This document shows positions 48,598-59,635 of a stretch of DNA of 64,000 bases, piece by piece. Each line of letters starts with the position of its first letter. The first letter of the stretch is position 1. Below the pieces are notes generated by a model. That model saw nothing but the letters and a program-made list of their open reading frames with translations, was not told the origin of the DNA and searched no databases. The DNA lies in the NCBI GenBank assembly GCA_051453625.1, contig JBOZIK010000001.1, forward strand, positions 145,412,305 through 145,476,304, in the 5' to 3' direction. The DNA is from Welwitschia mirabilis (lineage: Eukaryota; Gnetophyta; Gnetopsida; Welwitschiales). The position numbers and the translations under genes were made by a program.

Positions 48598-48929
48598 CAA
48601 AGAAAATGAAATAGTGGTATAGGATAGGAACCCATAAAATCTAAAGGAGGTTTAGGATGAAAGTATTAAGTAGTTTTTTTTTGTTTAATAAGTACCCTCT
48701 TTAAACCTTTGTTTTATGGGATAGAGAACGATAATGCCCACAAAAGCACTAAGTACAAACCTTAACACCTGATTACTACAAGAAGGAACAAGACTAAGAA
48801 CCCACAAGAACATCCAAATAACACAACCCAAAGAACATCCAAAAACACAAGCCAGATTATAAAATGTATAACATAAGAACATTGTAGAAACTACAAAAGC
48901 ACAGTAACGATATCACAATACAAGAAAAG
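48598..48929. other. Transition into the host-like segment
   Basis: No gene is supported. The 65-residue minus frame at 48685-48882 (Cys and Val rich) is not recognised. Confidence 0.4.
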
Positions 48930-50340
48930 GAAATTATATATTTAAAAAAAAAAAAACTGGGGTCTCTAAGAATGAGAATGTTGGTTGCGACCTAGATTTC
49001 TGAAAAGCAAACAAACCACATTGAGAGGCCGACAATCAGATACATTAAAAATTGAGCAGTTTTCAACATTAACTACAAACACGAATGGGAGTGAATTTTA
49101 AATAAACCTAATACTGAAATCCAGTACTACTAAACCCTGATTCCTGTAGAAATGATAGAGACATAGAAAACCCTCCAAAGGCGGGTATCCTGGATTCCAA
49201 AACACGAACATAAATGCTGTGACAGAAAGTCCAAGTTAACAGCATAATAAACAAGATGTAGAATACGTACAAATGTAGACGCGTCCACAAAACTCTAGAA
49301 CGGCTACTTAAGTCGAAGCACAGAACCAAAAACCTAAAACCCTTATTACTGATAACATGAACCAGACCAGCATAGCCTCCAACAAAACATTCGATATTCT
49401 AAAAGAAACCCTTAACATTAAAAAAAACGCAGAAACTCTGAAAACAGAGTATGATAGCAACTATATACAAAAAGCACTTGCAAACAGCTAAATTCCATAG
49501 GAAACAATCACATACCAGACTAGGACGCTGCGAGGCACCACTGACAAAGTCTAGTGCAGGCCTCAACTTGCTGTAGTGATGTATTTAATAGCATTATCAT
49601 TCAGAAAATTAATCCTCTACTGGGGATGCAGGCCATCCACAACCTCAATGATCTGGCCAATGCACCACCTACACGTCCTAGCCATCAACTTTGTCACCCA
49701 GAAAGTAAACTTCTTTACGACTTTGAATCGGCTGAGGCCAGACCTGTCTCCGCAGCACAATTCCCTGCGAATGGCATCCTTAATGCAGTGACACAAAAAT
49801 CACTTCTTTTCTAATCACTTCTGATACTACAGTACTCTACCTCCACGGCCGCGCTGTCTCACATCCTAAGGCATTGTCTGTAAATGAGCATCCCCTCTAA
49901 ATCACTGCATTCCCCCGTGTCCTTTCATCCAAAAGACCAATCTCATTAGATACTCTTAGGGCGTCCTCCCTTCTGCCATTTTTCACATACGTACCAAGGA
50001 GTGCATTGATAACATCCATCTTACAACATTTATTTTTAATAAGAGTAGTGTGCAGTTGCAGGCCAATTGCAGGCCTAGCAGTGATGTTAAATGGAGCATT
50101 GCAGCGTTGGATAAGGTAAGTTAGCACGACACCAAAGAAAAGTTTGCGTTGCGTGAATGAATGCATTCAAGTAAGGGCAGCAAATTAGACTGGATTAGCA
50201 GTAAGAAATTGGAAATGGATGGAAGATTGAAGGGCATCGTCTGCTCTACATGGAGTTAGTTCGCATTTAACGCCTACAATGGATGTTCTTGACTGTCAGT
50301 GGGCCAAGGCTCCTAAACAACTAAGCCTCCGTGAAAAGAG
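48930..50340. other. CpG-retaining, GC-richer host-like segment
   Basis: CG dinucleotides, rare elsewhere, are frequent here (GGCGGG, ACGCGTCC, GGACGCTGCGAGG, GGCCGCGCTG). The frames are not littered with TAA/TAG at Gln positions. This suggests single-copy, unmethylated or recently inserted gene-derived DNA, not an old transposon. Apart from the PPR-like piece I recognise no gene. Overlapping plus frames at 49554-49814 (86 residues) and 49576-49791 have no family I can name. Confidence 0.55.
49897..50166 (-). pseudogene. Pentatricopeptide-repeat (PPR) protein fragment
   Basis: The 89-codon minus frame reads GLQLHTTLIKNKCCKMDVIN, ALLGTYVKNGRREDALRVSN and DERTRGNAVI. This is the PLS-type PPR pattern 'G..lH..liK.g...Dv.v.NaLl.mY.k.Gr..dA.rvFdem..rd...wNavI'. 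PPR proteins bind organelle RNA. Only about two repeats are present against ten or more in a working protein. Upstream, another frame reads NLLPLLECIHSRNA, a PPR-like start, so a frameshift near 50165 is likely. Downstream of the stop, GCSFTDNALGCE could be the next repeat. It is probably a gene fragment or retro-copied piece and not an active gene. Confidence 0.55.
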
Positions 50341-50439
50341 GGGAAAAAATAAAAAATGGTCTAGATGATTTCACTGCCAACTAGTTCAACCAACCTCATT
50401 GCACCACTTGATTCACGGCACACACCCCGATGCAATTCT

Positions 50440-50685
50440 TTAGAATTTAGAATTAACTTGTGCATAATAATAACATTCTAAGTTTTATTTTTAAAAATCA
50501 AATTTAGAATCCTTTTAGCATTATAAATTCATTCAAATATTATATTTTTTGCATGAAACTAATTACATCCATGTAAAAAATTATAATGTTTTCATCATTA
50601 TCTAATACCTTATTATCTTTATCTAGTAAACATTCTTTAGGTGTTAAATATTCATAATCATCACATCAAAATTTGGGGTGTTACA
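50440..50685 (-). repeat. LTR start of a minus-strand element (TGTAACACCCC type)
   Basis: At 50685 the minus strand begins TGTAACACCCCAAATTTTG, a very common start of plant gypsy LTRs. It is preceded by a polypurine tract (50686-50709, minus CCTAAAGGGGGTAGAAGAA). The inner end of this LTR piece is not defined. Confidence 0.55.
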
Positions 50686-50806
50686 TTCTTCTACCCCCTT
50701 TAGGAAGTTTCTATCTTTAAAAACTACTCAAGCCAATTATTACTCTAATAATAACCATTAATAAATTGATTAAGCAATGGATCCAAACCTAAGCTCTGAT
50801 ACCAAC
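50686..50806 (-). other. 121-base interior: polypurine tract and primer-binding site only
   Basis: On the minus strand TTGGTATCAGAGC (50793-50805), an intact initiator-Met primer-binding site, is followed after about 85 bases by the polypurine tract (50686-50709) and the next LTR start. The element therefore has both replication signals but no genes between them. Confidence 0.65.
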
Positions 50807-52210
50807 TATCATAACCTAACCTTGGGATGGACTTAAGAAGCATAATTTTTTAATTAACTTAATTACATAATTAATCATTACAACAGATCCATTAGGCTGT
50901 AATTGAGAGACTTACCTCTCAATTATCCACAGGCTACACCTCAGAAGAACTGTATGATGATAGCTCACCTGACCAACACCACATCTAGAGTTAATGTTAT
51001 TTAGAAATATCGATTAGGAACATATACAAGAAGTGTGTGTGTTACGGTTGAATGGTTGATTGCACCAACAGCTAAGCAACCACGCTTACGTATTCTCATC
51101 TAGAGGAGTTTAAATCACACATAGTTCTATATTAGACCTCATTTCCATCTTCACCCATACACATGAGCATATGATAGATCAAGGCAATCTATATCATTGG
51201 GCATGTGGTCAAACATATGCATAAAATAATGTAAGAACTCAATATGTAACTCAATCAGAAGAATAATATCGTGTTAAACATAATTAAGTCAACACCAAGA
51301 GATATTATATACCAATATATATACATATGCATAGTAGCTATATGTAAAAATATAAGAGGTAGCCAGTTAAAAAAACTCTCAAGATTACAACATTTATTTG
51401 TAACAAGGAATTCTAATACATGAATGATGTTAATACATATGTATACTAATATAAATCATATATGGATACCTAAATATATGTATAAAGTGAAACCCCTATT
51501 CACTTAGCCAAAATATCCATTAGACATATAGAAGGTGAGCATTTAAGAAGTCCCTTAACTATCTCCCTCATCTTAGTATACGCTGATGGAAAGGAAAATA
51601 TCCATGGGTATCTCCATTAACTAAGTATGTAAAAAGATCCCTCAAATCTCTCCCTCATCTTAGTCTTAACCAATAGAAGAGATAACATTAATGGTATGAT
51701 ATTACAGTAAACTCATGTAGAAATGTGATTAACACATAGATATACATATACACACAGACACCATTTTAACAAGGTACCTCACAACGGCTTCTTACAATGT
51801 GACATAATAAACATAATAATATGTAAATATATAAAATGCTTAAAAGGAACTAGCTTATATGCCACTAATTAAATCACTAGTCTTAATAAACTTAGCATGA
51901 TAAAAGTTAAAAGATAAGGAAAGCTAATTAAATGCTTAACTATTTAAGTAAGCATCATACAAAAATCATTAATTTTACATCATTTTATACATAAGGCAAT
52001 GAATAAGTACTTAAGATATTTAATTCATATGCATAAACATATAAGAAAACACATTTAAGGATACATACCTGAAAAGGATTAAGGCATATAAAAAGCGACC
52101 ATAATCATTAAGGAATGTGCTAATCTTGCATCATTGTGTACTTACATTAAATCATAAAAACACACATCATTATGGGAGAAGAATCTCATAACTATTCCTT
52201 TTATAATGCT
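50807..52210 (-). repeat. LTR-like repeat, copy 2 (5' LTR of a minus-strand element)
   Basis: Homologous to 44425-45960. Its lower end abuts the primer-binding site at 50793-50805, which fixes orientation and makes it a 5' LTR. Its upper end stops near 52210, just before the copia LTR copy B, so it is truncated there. Confidence 0.65.
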
Positions 52211-52284
52211 AACTGAGTATCATTGAACTTAGAGGAAAGGGATAAATCAACTCTACCAAATGAAAAATTTTAGCTAGTAATAGA

Positions 52285-53505
52285 ATGAAAATGCATAATA
52301 GTAAATACCTTGCCAAGATAACATGGTTTCTCAACTTGAATACATCCACACACAAAGGGTAACTTCCTATTTTACCTATAGATATTCTTGATCTATAAGA
52401 AAATAGTGGTTTTTTGATGCACCACTAATCTTACAACAATAAGAGTCTTCTCATAAGGTAGTAGTCTCTTCCCCATAGGAAATAGGGGTTTTCTAGATGC
52501 ACCACAAACCTTATCACAATAAAAGTTTTTTCACAAGGTAACACTCTCTTCCTCATAGGGAAATAGTAATTTTCTAAATGCATCACAAACCTTACAATAA
52601 TGAGAGTATCCTTGCAAGGAAGTACTCTCTTCCTCATAGATAAATAGTGGTTTTTTAATTTACCACTAATCTTACAACAATGTAAGTTCCCACAAGCATA
52701 ATCTCAATGCACACCCATATAAGGAATTTCTTACAATGAGTTTTATAATACAAGAATTGACTTACAACAATATTAAAAAATAAGATAGTCTAACAAGGAT
52801 TGTCTTGTAGTGATGAGGGATCCAAAAATAAAAGATGAAAGCATTGTATGCTCCTTTGCAAACAATATATTTAATCCTTTATGAGAAGTTCCAATCACCC
52901 GTGCATTCGTGCTTTATACTATATTTATTCATTATGTTTCTTTGAAGCATCAAAAGTTTTGAATTATTTTGTAACATCATGCCTTTATACTCTTGAAGAA
53001 AAACTAGCTATTTGAGCTTAAGCAATAGCTGTTTAAACTTTGTAATATTAATGCAATAAATAAGAAATATCTTGGCATTGGCTATGCATCTTCGTTTTCA
53101 ATGGACATGAACTTTGGTCTAAGATGTCTTCAAATTAGTAAACATCTACTAATAATCAAACATCCTTACTTGATAGACATATTCAGTGAACTTGCCTAGA
53201 AATTGATGAAAATTAGTCTATATAACATTTGAGCCTTCAAGATCATGAATCTATGATGTAAATTTGATAACTCACCTAAAACATAAGATATTAGTCAAGA
53301 TACAAAATGATTCTATTACCTGTTTTAGTTTAATATAAATGTCTTTAAACATGAAAACATCTTCATCAGTGTCTAGTTCAACTTTCATCATAGCCATCTT
53401 CCATGAAATAATAGTTGTCTTTAACTTATGATTTGAAAGTTGGTACATTAAAGATGTATTTAATATGTAGACATATTAAACATAGATACCTTCAAGTGTC
53501 TAAAC
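52285..53505 (-). repeat. Minus-strand copia LTR (copy B), part 1
   Basis: Aligns with 35455-36600 of copy A. A minisatellite lies at about 52397-52680. A TATA-like minus TATAAAG lies near 52985-52993. It is split at 53505/62105 by the copia insertion, with TAAAC duplicated (53501-53505 and 62100-62104). Confidence 0.8.
52397..52680. repeat. 81-base minisatellite inside LTR copy B
   Basis: About three and a half copies of an 81-base unit (AATAGTGGTTTT, GCACCACAAACCTTAC, CTCTCTTCCTCATAGG). Copy A has little more than one unit at about 35567-35660. The 68-residue minus frame over it merely repeats RKRVLPC every 27 residues. Confidence 0.85.
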
Positions 53506-54969
53506 TATTAGATTATGTTTTGTCAATTAATATTAAAATAATATTTTCTATGTAGCAAATTTTGTGTATCTTGTGCAGAAGATGTTAATCACTTGCAGGT
53601 TAAATGCCAAAGCCAAAATTATTAAATTATGATCACCAAAAACATGTTAAGTTTACTTACCCTCTTTAGGGATTGACCAAACTTTTAAAGGGTTAACTAC
53701 ACCTAAAGTAGACACTCAAAAATGAGCTAAATTCAGAGGGGTCGACTAGATTTTTGATGGGGTCAACTGGACTTGTGATCTTGAGAATAGTTTTCTTGAA
53801 TCAAATGACAAAGGGTCGATTAGATCTTCGATGGGATCAACAAGATTTGTGGATCTTAGAACAGTACTCCTAAACCGATTATCAAGGGGTTAACCAGATC
53901 TTTGAAGGCATCGACTGGACTTGAGCACTATGTAGTTGATATCCCTGAGTTGATCATCATGGGGTTGATTAAACACCTAAAGGGGTCAAACAGACCTAAT
54001 GTAGGAGATTGCAATAAACTTTCATCAGGATTAGCGGGTGACTTGACAAAATTGCGGGTAACCAGATGGGAGTTAACTAGACCTTAAGGGGTTGATTGGA
54101 TGTGGAGTCATAAGAAACTAGAACAAGTAAAAACTTTACTCAGGAGATCTATGTAAGTCTTAACATCAGATGGGGTCAACTGAACTTTTAAGGGATTGAC
54201 TAGCTAGAATGAAACTAAAATTTTCTATTCATTTTATATCTGTTATGTATCTGTTAGATAGCAATTTTCTAGTTATTTATAGCCATTGAAAGTGCATTTT
54301 TAAATGTAATAAATTCTAAAAGGATTTCAGTATAAATAGCCAAGAGAGATAAGACAAAAAAGTCTTTTTGAATCTTGATAAAACGTACTAAAATCTTGTA
54401 ATATTTACTATTGGATCTTGACATTTGTATTCCTAATCAAGAAAGCTTCATCATTTTGTATCTGTACATTCAAAGTCAGATCTTACACTTTATTATGATA
54501 GTATCTATAAGAGAAGAGCTATATTGAAATTATTATACCAAAGAACGAGGATATTTATGCATTAAGGCATTCTTACTGTTATTATTACATCCTCTAAAGG
54601 TTGAGACTAAACCTATAAAAGTCTTATTAAAAAGGTTGAGACTTAGCCTATAAAAGTCTATTTGTAAAGGTTACAAGTGAATCGATAATACTTGGGAGAG
54701 TTAACAAAGATCCAGATCAAGCTTGAAAATAAGCTGATTGCTGATAGTAAAGCAGGAGGGGTTTTCCAAACCACTATAAAATCCTATGTACATCTATTTA
54801 GTATTTTATGTTTTCTATCAGTTTCATTACTTTTAATACTTTTTGTGTTTCTTTATATACACGATTTTATTAGCAAGTTATTTTGAGTAAGTTTTTATTA
54901 TATCATAATTTTGGTCAATTATTTTTAAATAACCTATTCATTCCTCCTCTAGGGTTCTCAACCCTATCA
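53506..54969 (+). repeat. 5' LTR of the second copia
   Basis: Starts TATTAGATTATG (the initial TG has decayed to TA, while the 3' copy has TG) and ends CCCTATCA. 53660-54220 holds many copies of the GTCGAC-like motif (GGGGTCGACTAGAT, GGGGTCAACTGGAC, GGGTCGATTAGATC, GGCATCGACTGGAC). A TATA box TATAAATAG is at 54331-54339. The 61-residue frame at 53902-54087 is motif array, not a gene. Confidence 0.9.
54331..54339 (+). promoter_or_regulatory. LTR TATA box
   Basis: TATAAATAGCCAAGAGAGA is conserved in the 3' LTR at 61462-61470. Confidence 0.65.
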
Positions 54970-54990
54970 ACTTCTATCAGAGATAAGTTA
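54970..54990 (+). other. Primer-binding site, initiator-Met type, decayed
   Basis: ACTTCTATCAGAGATAAG follows the LTR. TATCAGAG is the intact core of the copia site. Confidence 0.7.
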
Positions 54991-55029
54991 ACTCTTTCTT
55001 TAGATTTTAACCAATTTAGACTTTGGAAC

Positions 55030-55700
55030 CCTACAATGAGTAATTCTTTTGTTGATTTTTTAAATATGTCCTTCATAGACACCTTTACTTTTATTTGTAT
55101 ATTTTGGATAGTATGTAGATATATTTTCAAATAGATTCTAAATAGTAGAAATGCAAAGAAGTTAATGACAGTGATATAATATTAGTTCAAAAATTTGACA
55201 AAGACAAAAAACTTTCTTTTATGGCAATTGTGCCTCCCTTCTAGAATTTGCCCAACACATCAGAGCGAGATGATTTAGATATGATTGATGAAGAACAGGA
55301 TGAGCTAAAAGATACCTGTTAAGAACTATACCTACGATGTAAAAAGTTAGCTAAAAAAATAAACGATCTGAACAAGATTATAAAATCTCTTATCCAAGGA
55401 AAAGGAGGAAATGAAATCAAGATTCAAGAAGATCAAATCAAAAAACTCTAACCTCATCCTATAGGTAAAAGAGTTATATCATTTTGTTAATAAATTTTTT
55501 GATGGTTCTTCCAAATTAAAACAAATGCTTAGAGTTTAAAAACATGTTGGTGATAAGTCAAGTATTGGATTCATCTCACAGAAATCTCAAAAGTAGTAAA
55601 ATTAAGTATCATGGGATAGTAAGTTCTTCTCAAAAGTTACTTGTTATTTCTATTCAAAAATTAGTCATTCAAAATGTTTATGCAATGCTAGAAAATTAAT
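55030..55700 (+). pseudogene. Copia gag with its core deleted
   Basis: An MSN start occurs at 55036 (family MS.), but the UBN2-like core does not follow. Within 100 bases the sequence passes into the acidic coiled-coil gag tail (RDDLDMIDEEQDELKDT, LNKIIKSL). A Cys/His box relic near 55655-55690 is not readable as an intact knuckle. The copia at 3752 keeps about 0.9 kb of core here. The element could not package itself. Confidence 0.65.
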
Positions 55701-55839
55701 GTTGTTCTCAAACTCCGTAAGTACTTTTCCTTTTAAATTTATTATAAAAGGAGTATATCATTTAAGTCTATAAAGACTATATGAGTAAAAGTTAATGATC
55801 TTAAAAGTCTTTTAATTCATATAGCTTTCAAGGTTTCAA

Positions 55840-56224
55840 ATAGTAGTAGCTGGTATCTAGATAGTGGGTGTTCAACACATATGATAGGAGACAAATCTAG
55901 ATTCAAGTAATTAAGCAACTTTAATGGAGAAGAGGTGACTTTTGATGACAACCGAAGAGAAAAAATAGAAGGCATTGAAAGCATTGATGGAGGTAACCTT
56001 CTTAGAATTAATGAAGTTTTATATGTAAATAGTTTAAAGCATAATTTATTGAGCATTATTCAAATTTCTGACAAAGGTTACAAGGTAATCTTTAATAAAT
56101 CAAAATGTAAAATCTTGCATGGGTAATCTAATGATGTAATTTTTAGAGCAAGTATAATAGACAATGTATACAACATAGATCAATTGTTTTCTCCATGTTA
56201 TTTTTCAAATGTTCCTCAAGAGGA
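55840..56224 (+). pseudogene. Copia protease and GAG-pre-integrase
   Basis: Reads SWYL, a stop, DSGCSTHMIGDKSRF (catalytic D-S-G kept). A 63-residue open stretch follows (55935-56126): RINEVLYVNSLKHNLLSIIQ and SDKGYKVIFNKSKCKILHG. The order is standard. Confidence 0.85.
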
Positions 56225-57190
56225 GCTTTGGCATAAATGATTAGGTTATGTTAATTATGGTTAATTAAAAATAATTATTTATAAAAATATTACAAAAGGT
56301 ATCCTTAAAATAAATGTAAAAAAAAAGGTATATGTATTGCATGCCAAAAGGGAAAAAAAAAGGATTTTATATAAAAGTAAAAACCAGACATCCACAACTA
56401 TGTCATTAGAGAGTATTCATATGGATGTGGTAGATCCTGCTTAAACTTGAAGTCTAGGTGACAAATGTTATTTTCTCACTATGGTTGATAACTTCTCTAG
56501 ATATACTCGAGTAGCATTCTTATCAAACAAGTCTGAAGAATATAAATTTTGGGTTGAGATATGTAAAAAGATTTAAAATGGAAAAGGGTATACCATAAAA
56601 AGAATAAGAAGTAATCATGGTAGTGAATTTGAAAACCATTATTTTGAGAAATATTGCATTGATAATAGAATTGATCACCAGTTTTCAATTCTAAAGATAC
56701 CACAACAAAATGGTATAGCTAAAAGAAAGAACAGAGTCCTCTAAGAAATGGCACAAAACATGTTAAACAATAAGGAGGTCCATAAATCATTTTGGACTGA
56801 GGTAGTTAGCATGATATGCTATATTAGTAAGAGAGTATATCTTAGGCCTACTACAGATAAAATGCCATATGAGTTATAAAAAATAAGACAATCTAATGTT
56901 TCATATTTTAAAGTCTTCAGAAGTAAATGTTATATGCTGAAAGATAGAGAACATTTAAGCAAATTCGAGTCTAAAGCTAATGAAGCTATCTTTTTGGATT
57001 ACTCAACTAAAAGTAGAGCCTATCGTGTGTTAAACAAGAGAATTTTAATAGTAGAAGAGTTGATAAATGTACAAATTGATGAGTTTGACATAAGACCAAA
57101 CTGCATAGGTGAAGAGGAAGTCATAACTACAAGCATCCCCATTACTAATGAAGTAACTACTGAAAGTAATGAAGTTCCATCAAAATAAGG
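56225..57190 (+). pseudogene. Copia integrase
   Basis: MSLESIHMDVVDPA, YFLTMVDNFSRYTRVAFL, SNHGSEFENHYF, QNGIAKRKNRVL, EMAQNMLNNKEVHKSFW and YISKRVYLRP follow in order. The first catalytic Asp (VDNFSR) is present. The second, normally in SDHGgEF, reads SNHGSEF, so Asp is replaced by Asn. The C-terminal open stretch 56934-57188 (LKDREHLSKFESKANEAIFL) matches the copia integrase end. It has few stops but is inactive. Confidence 0.85.
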
Positions 57191-57255
57191 CATAATAAAA
57201 AATCCCAAATTATTAAAAGATCATCCTTGATTAAAAAATAAAGACAAAAGGTTCT

Positions 57256-57440
57256 ATGAAGAATTTTTGTGCTCACATTTGTTATGTTTCAAAAATAGAA
57301 CCTAAGAAATTTGAAGAATCTGAATCCCATGAAGAATGGATGATGACCATGCAAGATGAATTACAACAATTTAAAAGAAATGATGTTTGGAAGCTTGTAA
57401 AAAGGCCAAAAGACAAAAATATCATTGGGACTAAGTGAAT
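57256..57440 (+). pseudogene. Copia RT N-terminal extension
   Basis: An open stretch of 60 codons reads ESESHEEWMMTMQDELQQFK and NDVWKLVKRPKDKNIIGTK. This is the usual start of copia RT (family W..AM..E...L..N.tW.Lv..P), and it ends against a gap. Confidence 0.8.
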
Positions 57441-57453
57441 CTTTAAGAACAAA

Positions 57454-57553
57454 NNNNNNNNNNNNNNNNNNNNNNNNNNNNNNNNNNNNNNNNNNNNNNN
57501 NNNNNNNNNNNNNNNNNNNNNNNNNNNNNNNNNNNNNNNNNNNNNNNNNNNNN
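57454..57553. other. Assembly gap, 100 N
   Basis: A run of exactly 100 N. The sequence after it (57556-58110) repeats 56896-57440. Confidence 0.95.
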
Positions 57554-57555
57554 TT

Positions 57556-58110
57556 AATGATTTATATTTTAAGTCTTCAAAAGTAAATGCTATGTGCTAA
57601 AAGATAAAGAACATTTGAGTAAATTCAAGTCTAAAGCTATATTTTTGGGTTACTTAATTCGAAGTAGAGCCTATCATGTTTTCAACAAGAGAAGTTTAAA
57701 GGTAGAGAAGTTAATAAATATACAAATTAATAAGATATATATAAGACCAAACTGCATTGATGAAGAGGAAGTCATAACTACAAGCATTTCTACAACTAAT
57801 GAAGTAAATAATGAAAGTAATAAAGTTCCATCAAAAGAGGGAACATCAAAAAAGCTCAAATTATTAAAATATCATCCTGTAGAATTTATTATTAGAGAAG
57901 TTTATTTAAAAATAAAGACAAGAGGTTCTATAAAGAATTTGTATTCTCATGTTTATTATGTTTTAAAAATAAAACTCAAGAAATTTGAAGAAGCTAAAAT
58001 TCATGAGGAATGGATGATGCAATGCAAGATGAGCTATAATAGTTTATGAGGAATGATGTTTAGAAGCTTGTAGAAAGGCCAAAATATAAAAATGTCATTG
58101 AAACTAAGTG
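57556..58110 (+). repeat. Second copy of the integrase end / RT start segment
   Basis: Repeats 56896-57440 in the same order (LKDKEHLSKFKSKAIFLGYL, KFEEAKIHEEWMM) with roughly 10-15% differences by eye. An open frame of 151 codons lies at 57594-58049. The two copies differ too much for a plain assembly overlap of one locus. Confidence 0.8.
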
Positions 58111-58740
58111 GATTTTTAAAAACAAATGTAATTAAGAAAATAATGTCATTAAAAATAAGGTAAGATTGGTAGCACAAGGCTATAATCAAATAGAAGGCAT
58201 TAATATAGGTGATACTTTTGCTCCTGTTGTAAGGCTAGAGAGCATTAGAATGTTTTTGTCTTTTATAGCCTATAAAAATTTCATAATTTATCAAATGGAT
58301 GTAAAGAGTGCTTTTCTAAATGATACTTTAAATGAAAAAGTCTACGTAGAGCAACTAGTAGGTTTTATTGATCCTCATAAAACTAATCATGTGTATAGAC
58401 TTAAGAAAGCATTGTATGAATTAAAACAAGAATTAAGAGCTTGATGTGAAAAGCTAGTCACTTTTTTAAATGAAAACAGATATATTCATCGAACTATAGA
58501 TAAAACCTTATTTGTAAAGAACTTAAAAAAGCATTTCATTATTATACAAATTTATGTAGATGATATCATTTTTGATGCCTCAAATGAAAAGTTGTCAAAA
58601 GAATTTGCAACTATTATGATAACTCATTTTGAAGTGAGTATTTTTGATGAAGTAAAAATATTTCTTAAACTACAAATCAAGTAATCAAAAGATGGGATAT
58701 TTATTTTTTAATCCAAATATGCAAGATATTTAATCAAACG
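58111..58740 (+). pseudogene. Copia reverse transcriptase
   Basis: The 92-residue open stretch at 58166-58444 reads [53 protein letters not shown] and [11 protein letters not shown], with the first catalytic Asp (DVKSAFLN). The catalytic YVDDIIFDAS is at 58553-58582, then THFEVSIFDEVKIFLKLQI. This is the best preserved RT in the window, with only a few stops. Confidence 0.9.
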
Positions 58741-58774
58741 CTTTAGACTAGAAAATGTAAAAATAACTAACACT

Positions 58775-59635
58775 CTTATGTTTATATCATGTAAAGTAAG
58801 TTTAAATGAAAATGGTAAATTAGTGGATCAAAAACTTTATAAAAATATAATTAGTAGTTTANNNNNNNNNNNNNNNNNNNNNNNNNNNNNNNNNNNNNNN
58901 NNNNNNNNNNNNNNNNNNNNNNNNNNNNNNNNNNNNNNNNNNNNNCTACAAGCAGTAAAAATAATAATTAGGTATGTAAAAGGTACATGTAATTATGATT
59001 TATGGTATTCTACAGAGATATCTTTCAAGATTACAGATTTTAGTGATGTAGTTGGGTAGGTTGTAAAGATGATAAAAAGAGCACAAGTGGAAATTGTTTT
59101 TTAGTAGAGTCATGTTTAGTAGGATGGACAAGTAAGAAATAATACTCCATCTCTCTCTCAACTATAGAAGCAGAATATATTATAGCAGGTAGCTTTTTTA
59201 CTCATATTTTTTGGATGAAAGAAATGCTAAAAGATGTTGAAGTTAATTTTGAATAAGTATAATANNNNNNNNNNNNNNNNNNNNNNNNNNNNNNNNNNNN
59301 NNNNNNNNNNNNNNNNNNNNNNNNNNNNNNNNNNNNNNNNNNNNNNNNNNNNNNNNNNNNNNNNTGCTAAAAGATGTTGAAGTTAATTTTGAATAAGTCT
59401 TATATTTTATGATAATACCAATGCTATAAACATATCGAAAAATCCTACTCAGCACTCAAGAATTAAACATATTGAGCTAAGGCATCATTTCCTAAGATAT
59501 CAAGTAGAAATAAGACATATGGATATAAAATTTGTGAGTACAGACCAATAGCTGATAGATATTTTTACTAAACCCCTGAATTTTGATACTTTTCTTTATC
59601 TTAAAAATGAACTAAGGCTTATCTCACCATCCTAG
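58775..59635 (+). pseudogene. Copia RNase H
   Basis: Reads FISCKVSLNENGKLVDQKLY, gap, LQAVKIIIRYVKGTCNYDLW, TDFSDVVG, then STIEAEYIIAGSFF near 59158-59200 (family STaEAEYIA), WMKEMLKDVEVNFE and LIDIFTKPLNFDTF, stopping at 59635. A gap at 59265-59364 is flanked by the same 40 bases (GCTAAAAGATGTTGAAG...). The gap at 58862-58945 is 84 N. Confidence 0.85.

Noticed and set aside
52431-52637. 68-codon minus frame with repeated RKRVLPC
   Set aside because: Product of the 81-base minisatellite (27 codons) inside an LTR, not a protein.
53902-54087. 61-codon plus frame
   Set aside because: Lies wholly in the LTR motif array of the second copia.
57020-57208. 62-codon minus frame
   Set aside because: Shadow of the copia integrase end on the plus strand.
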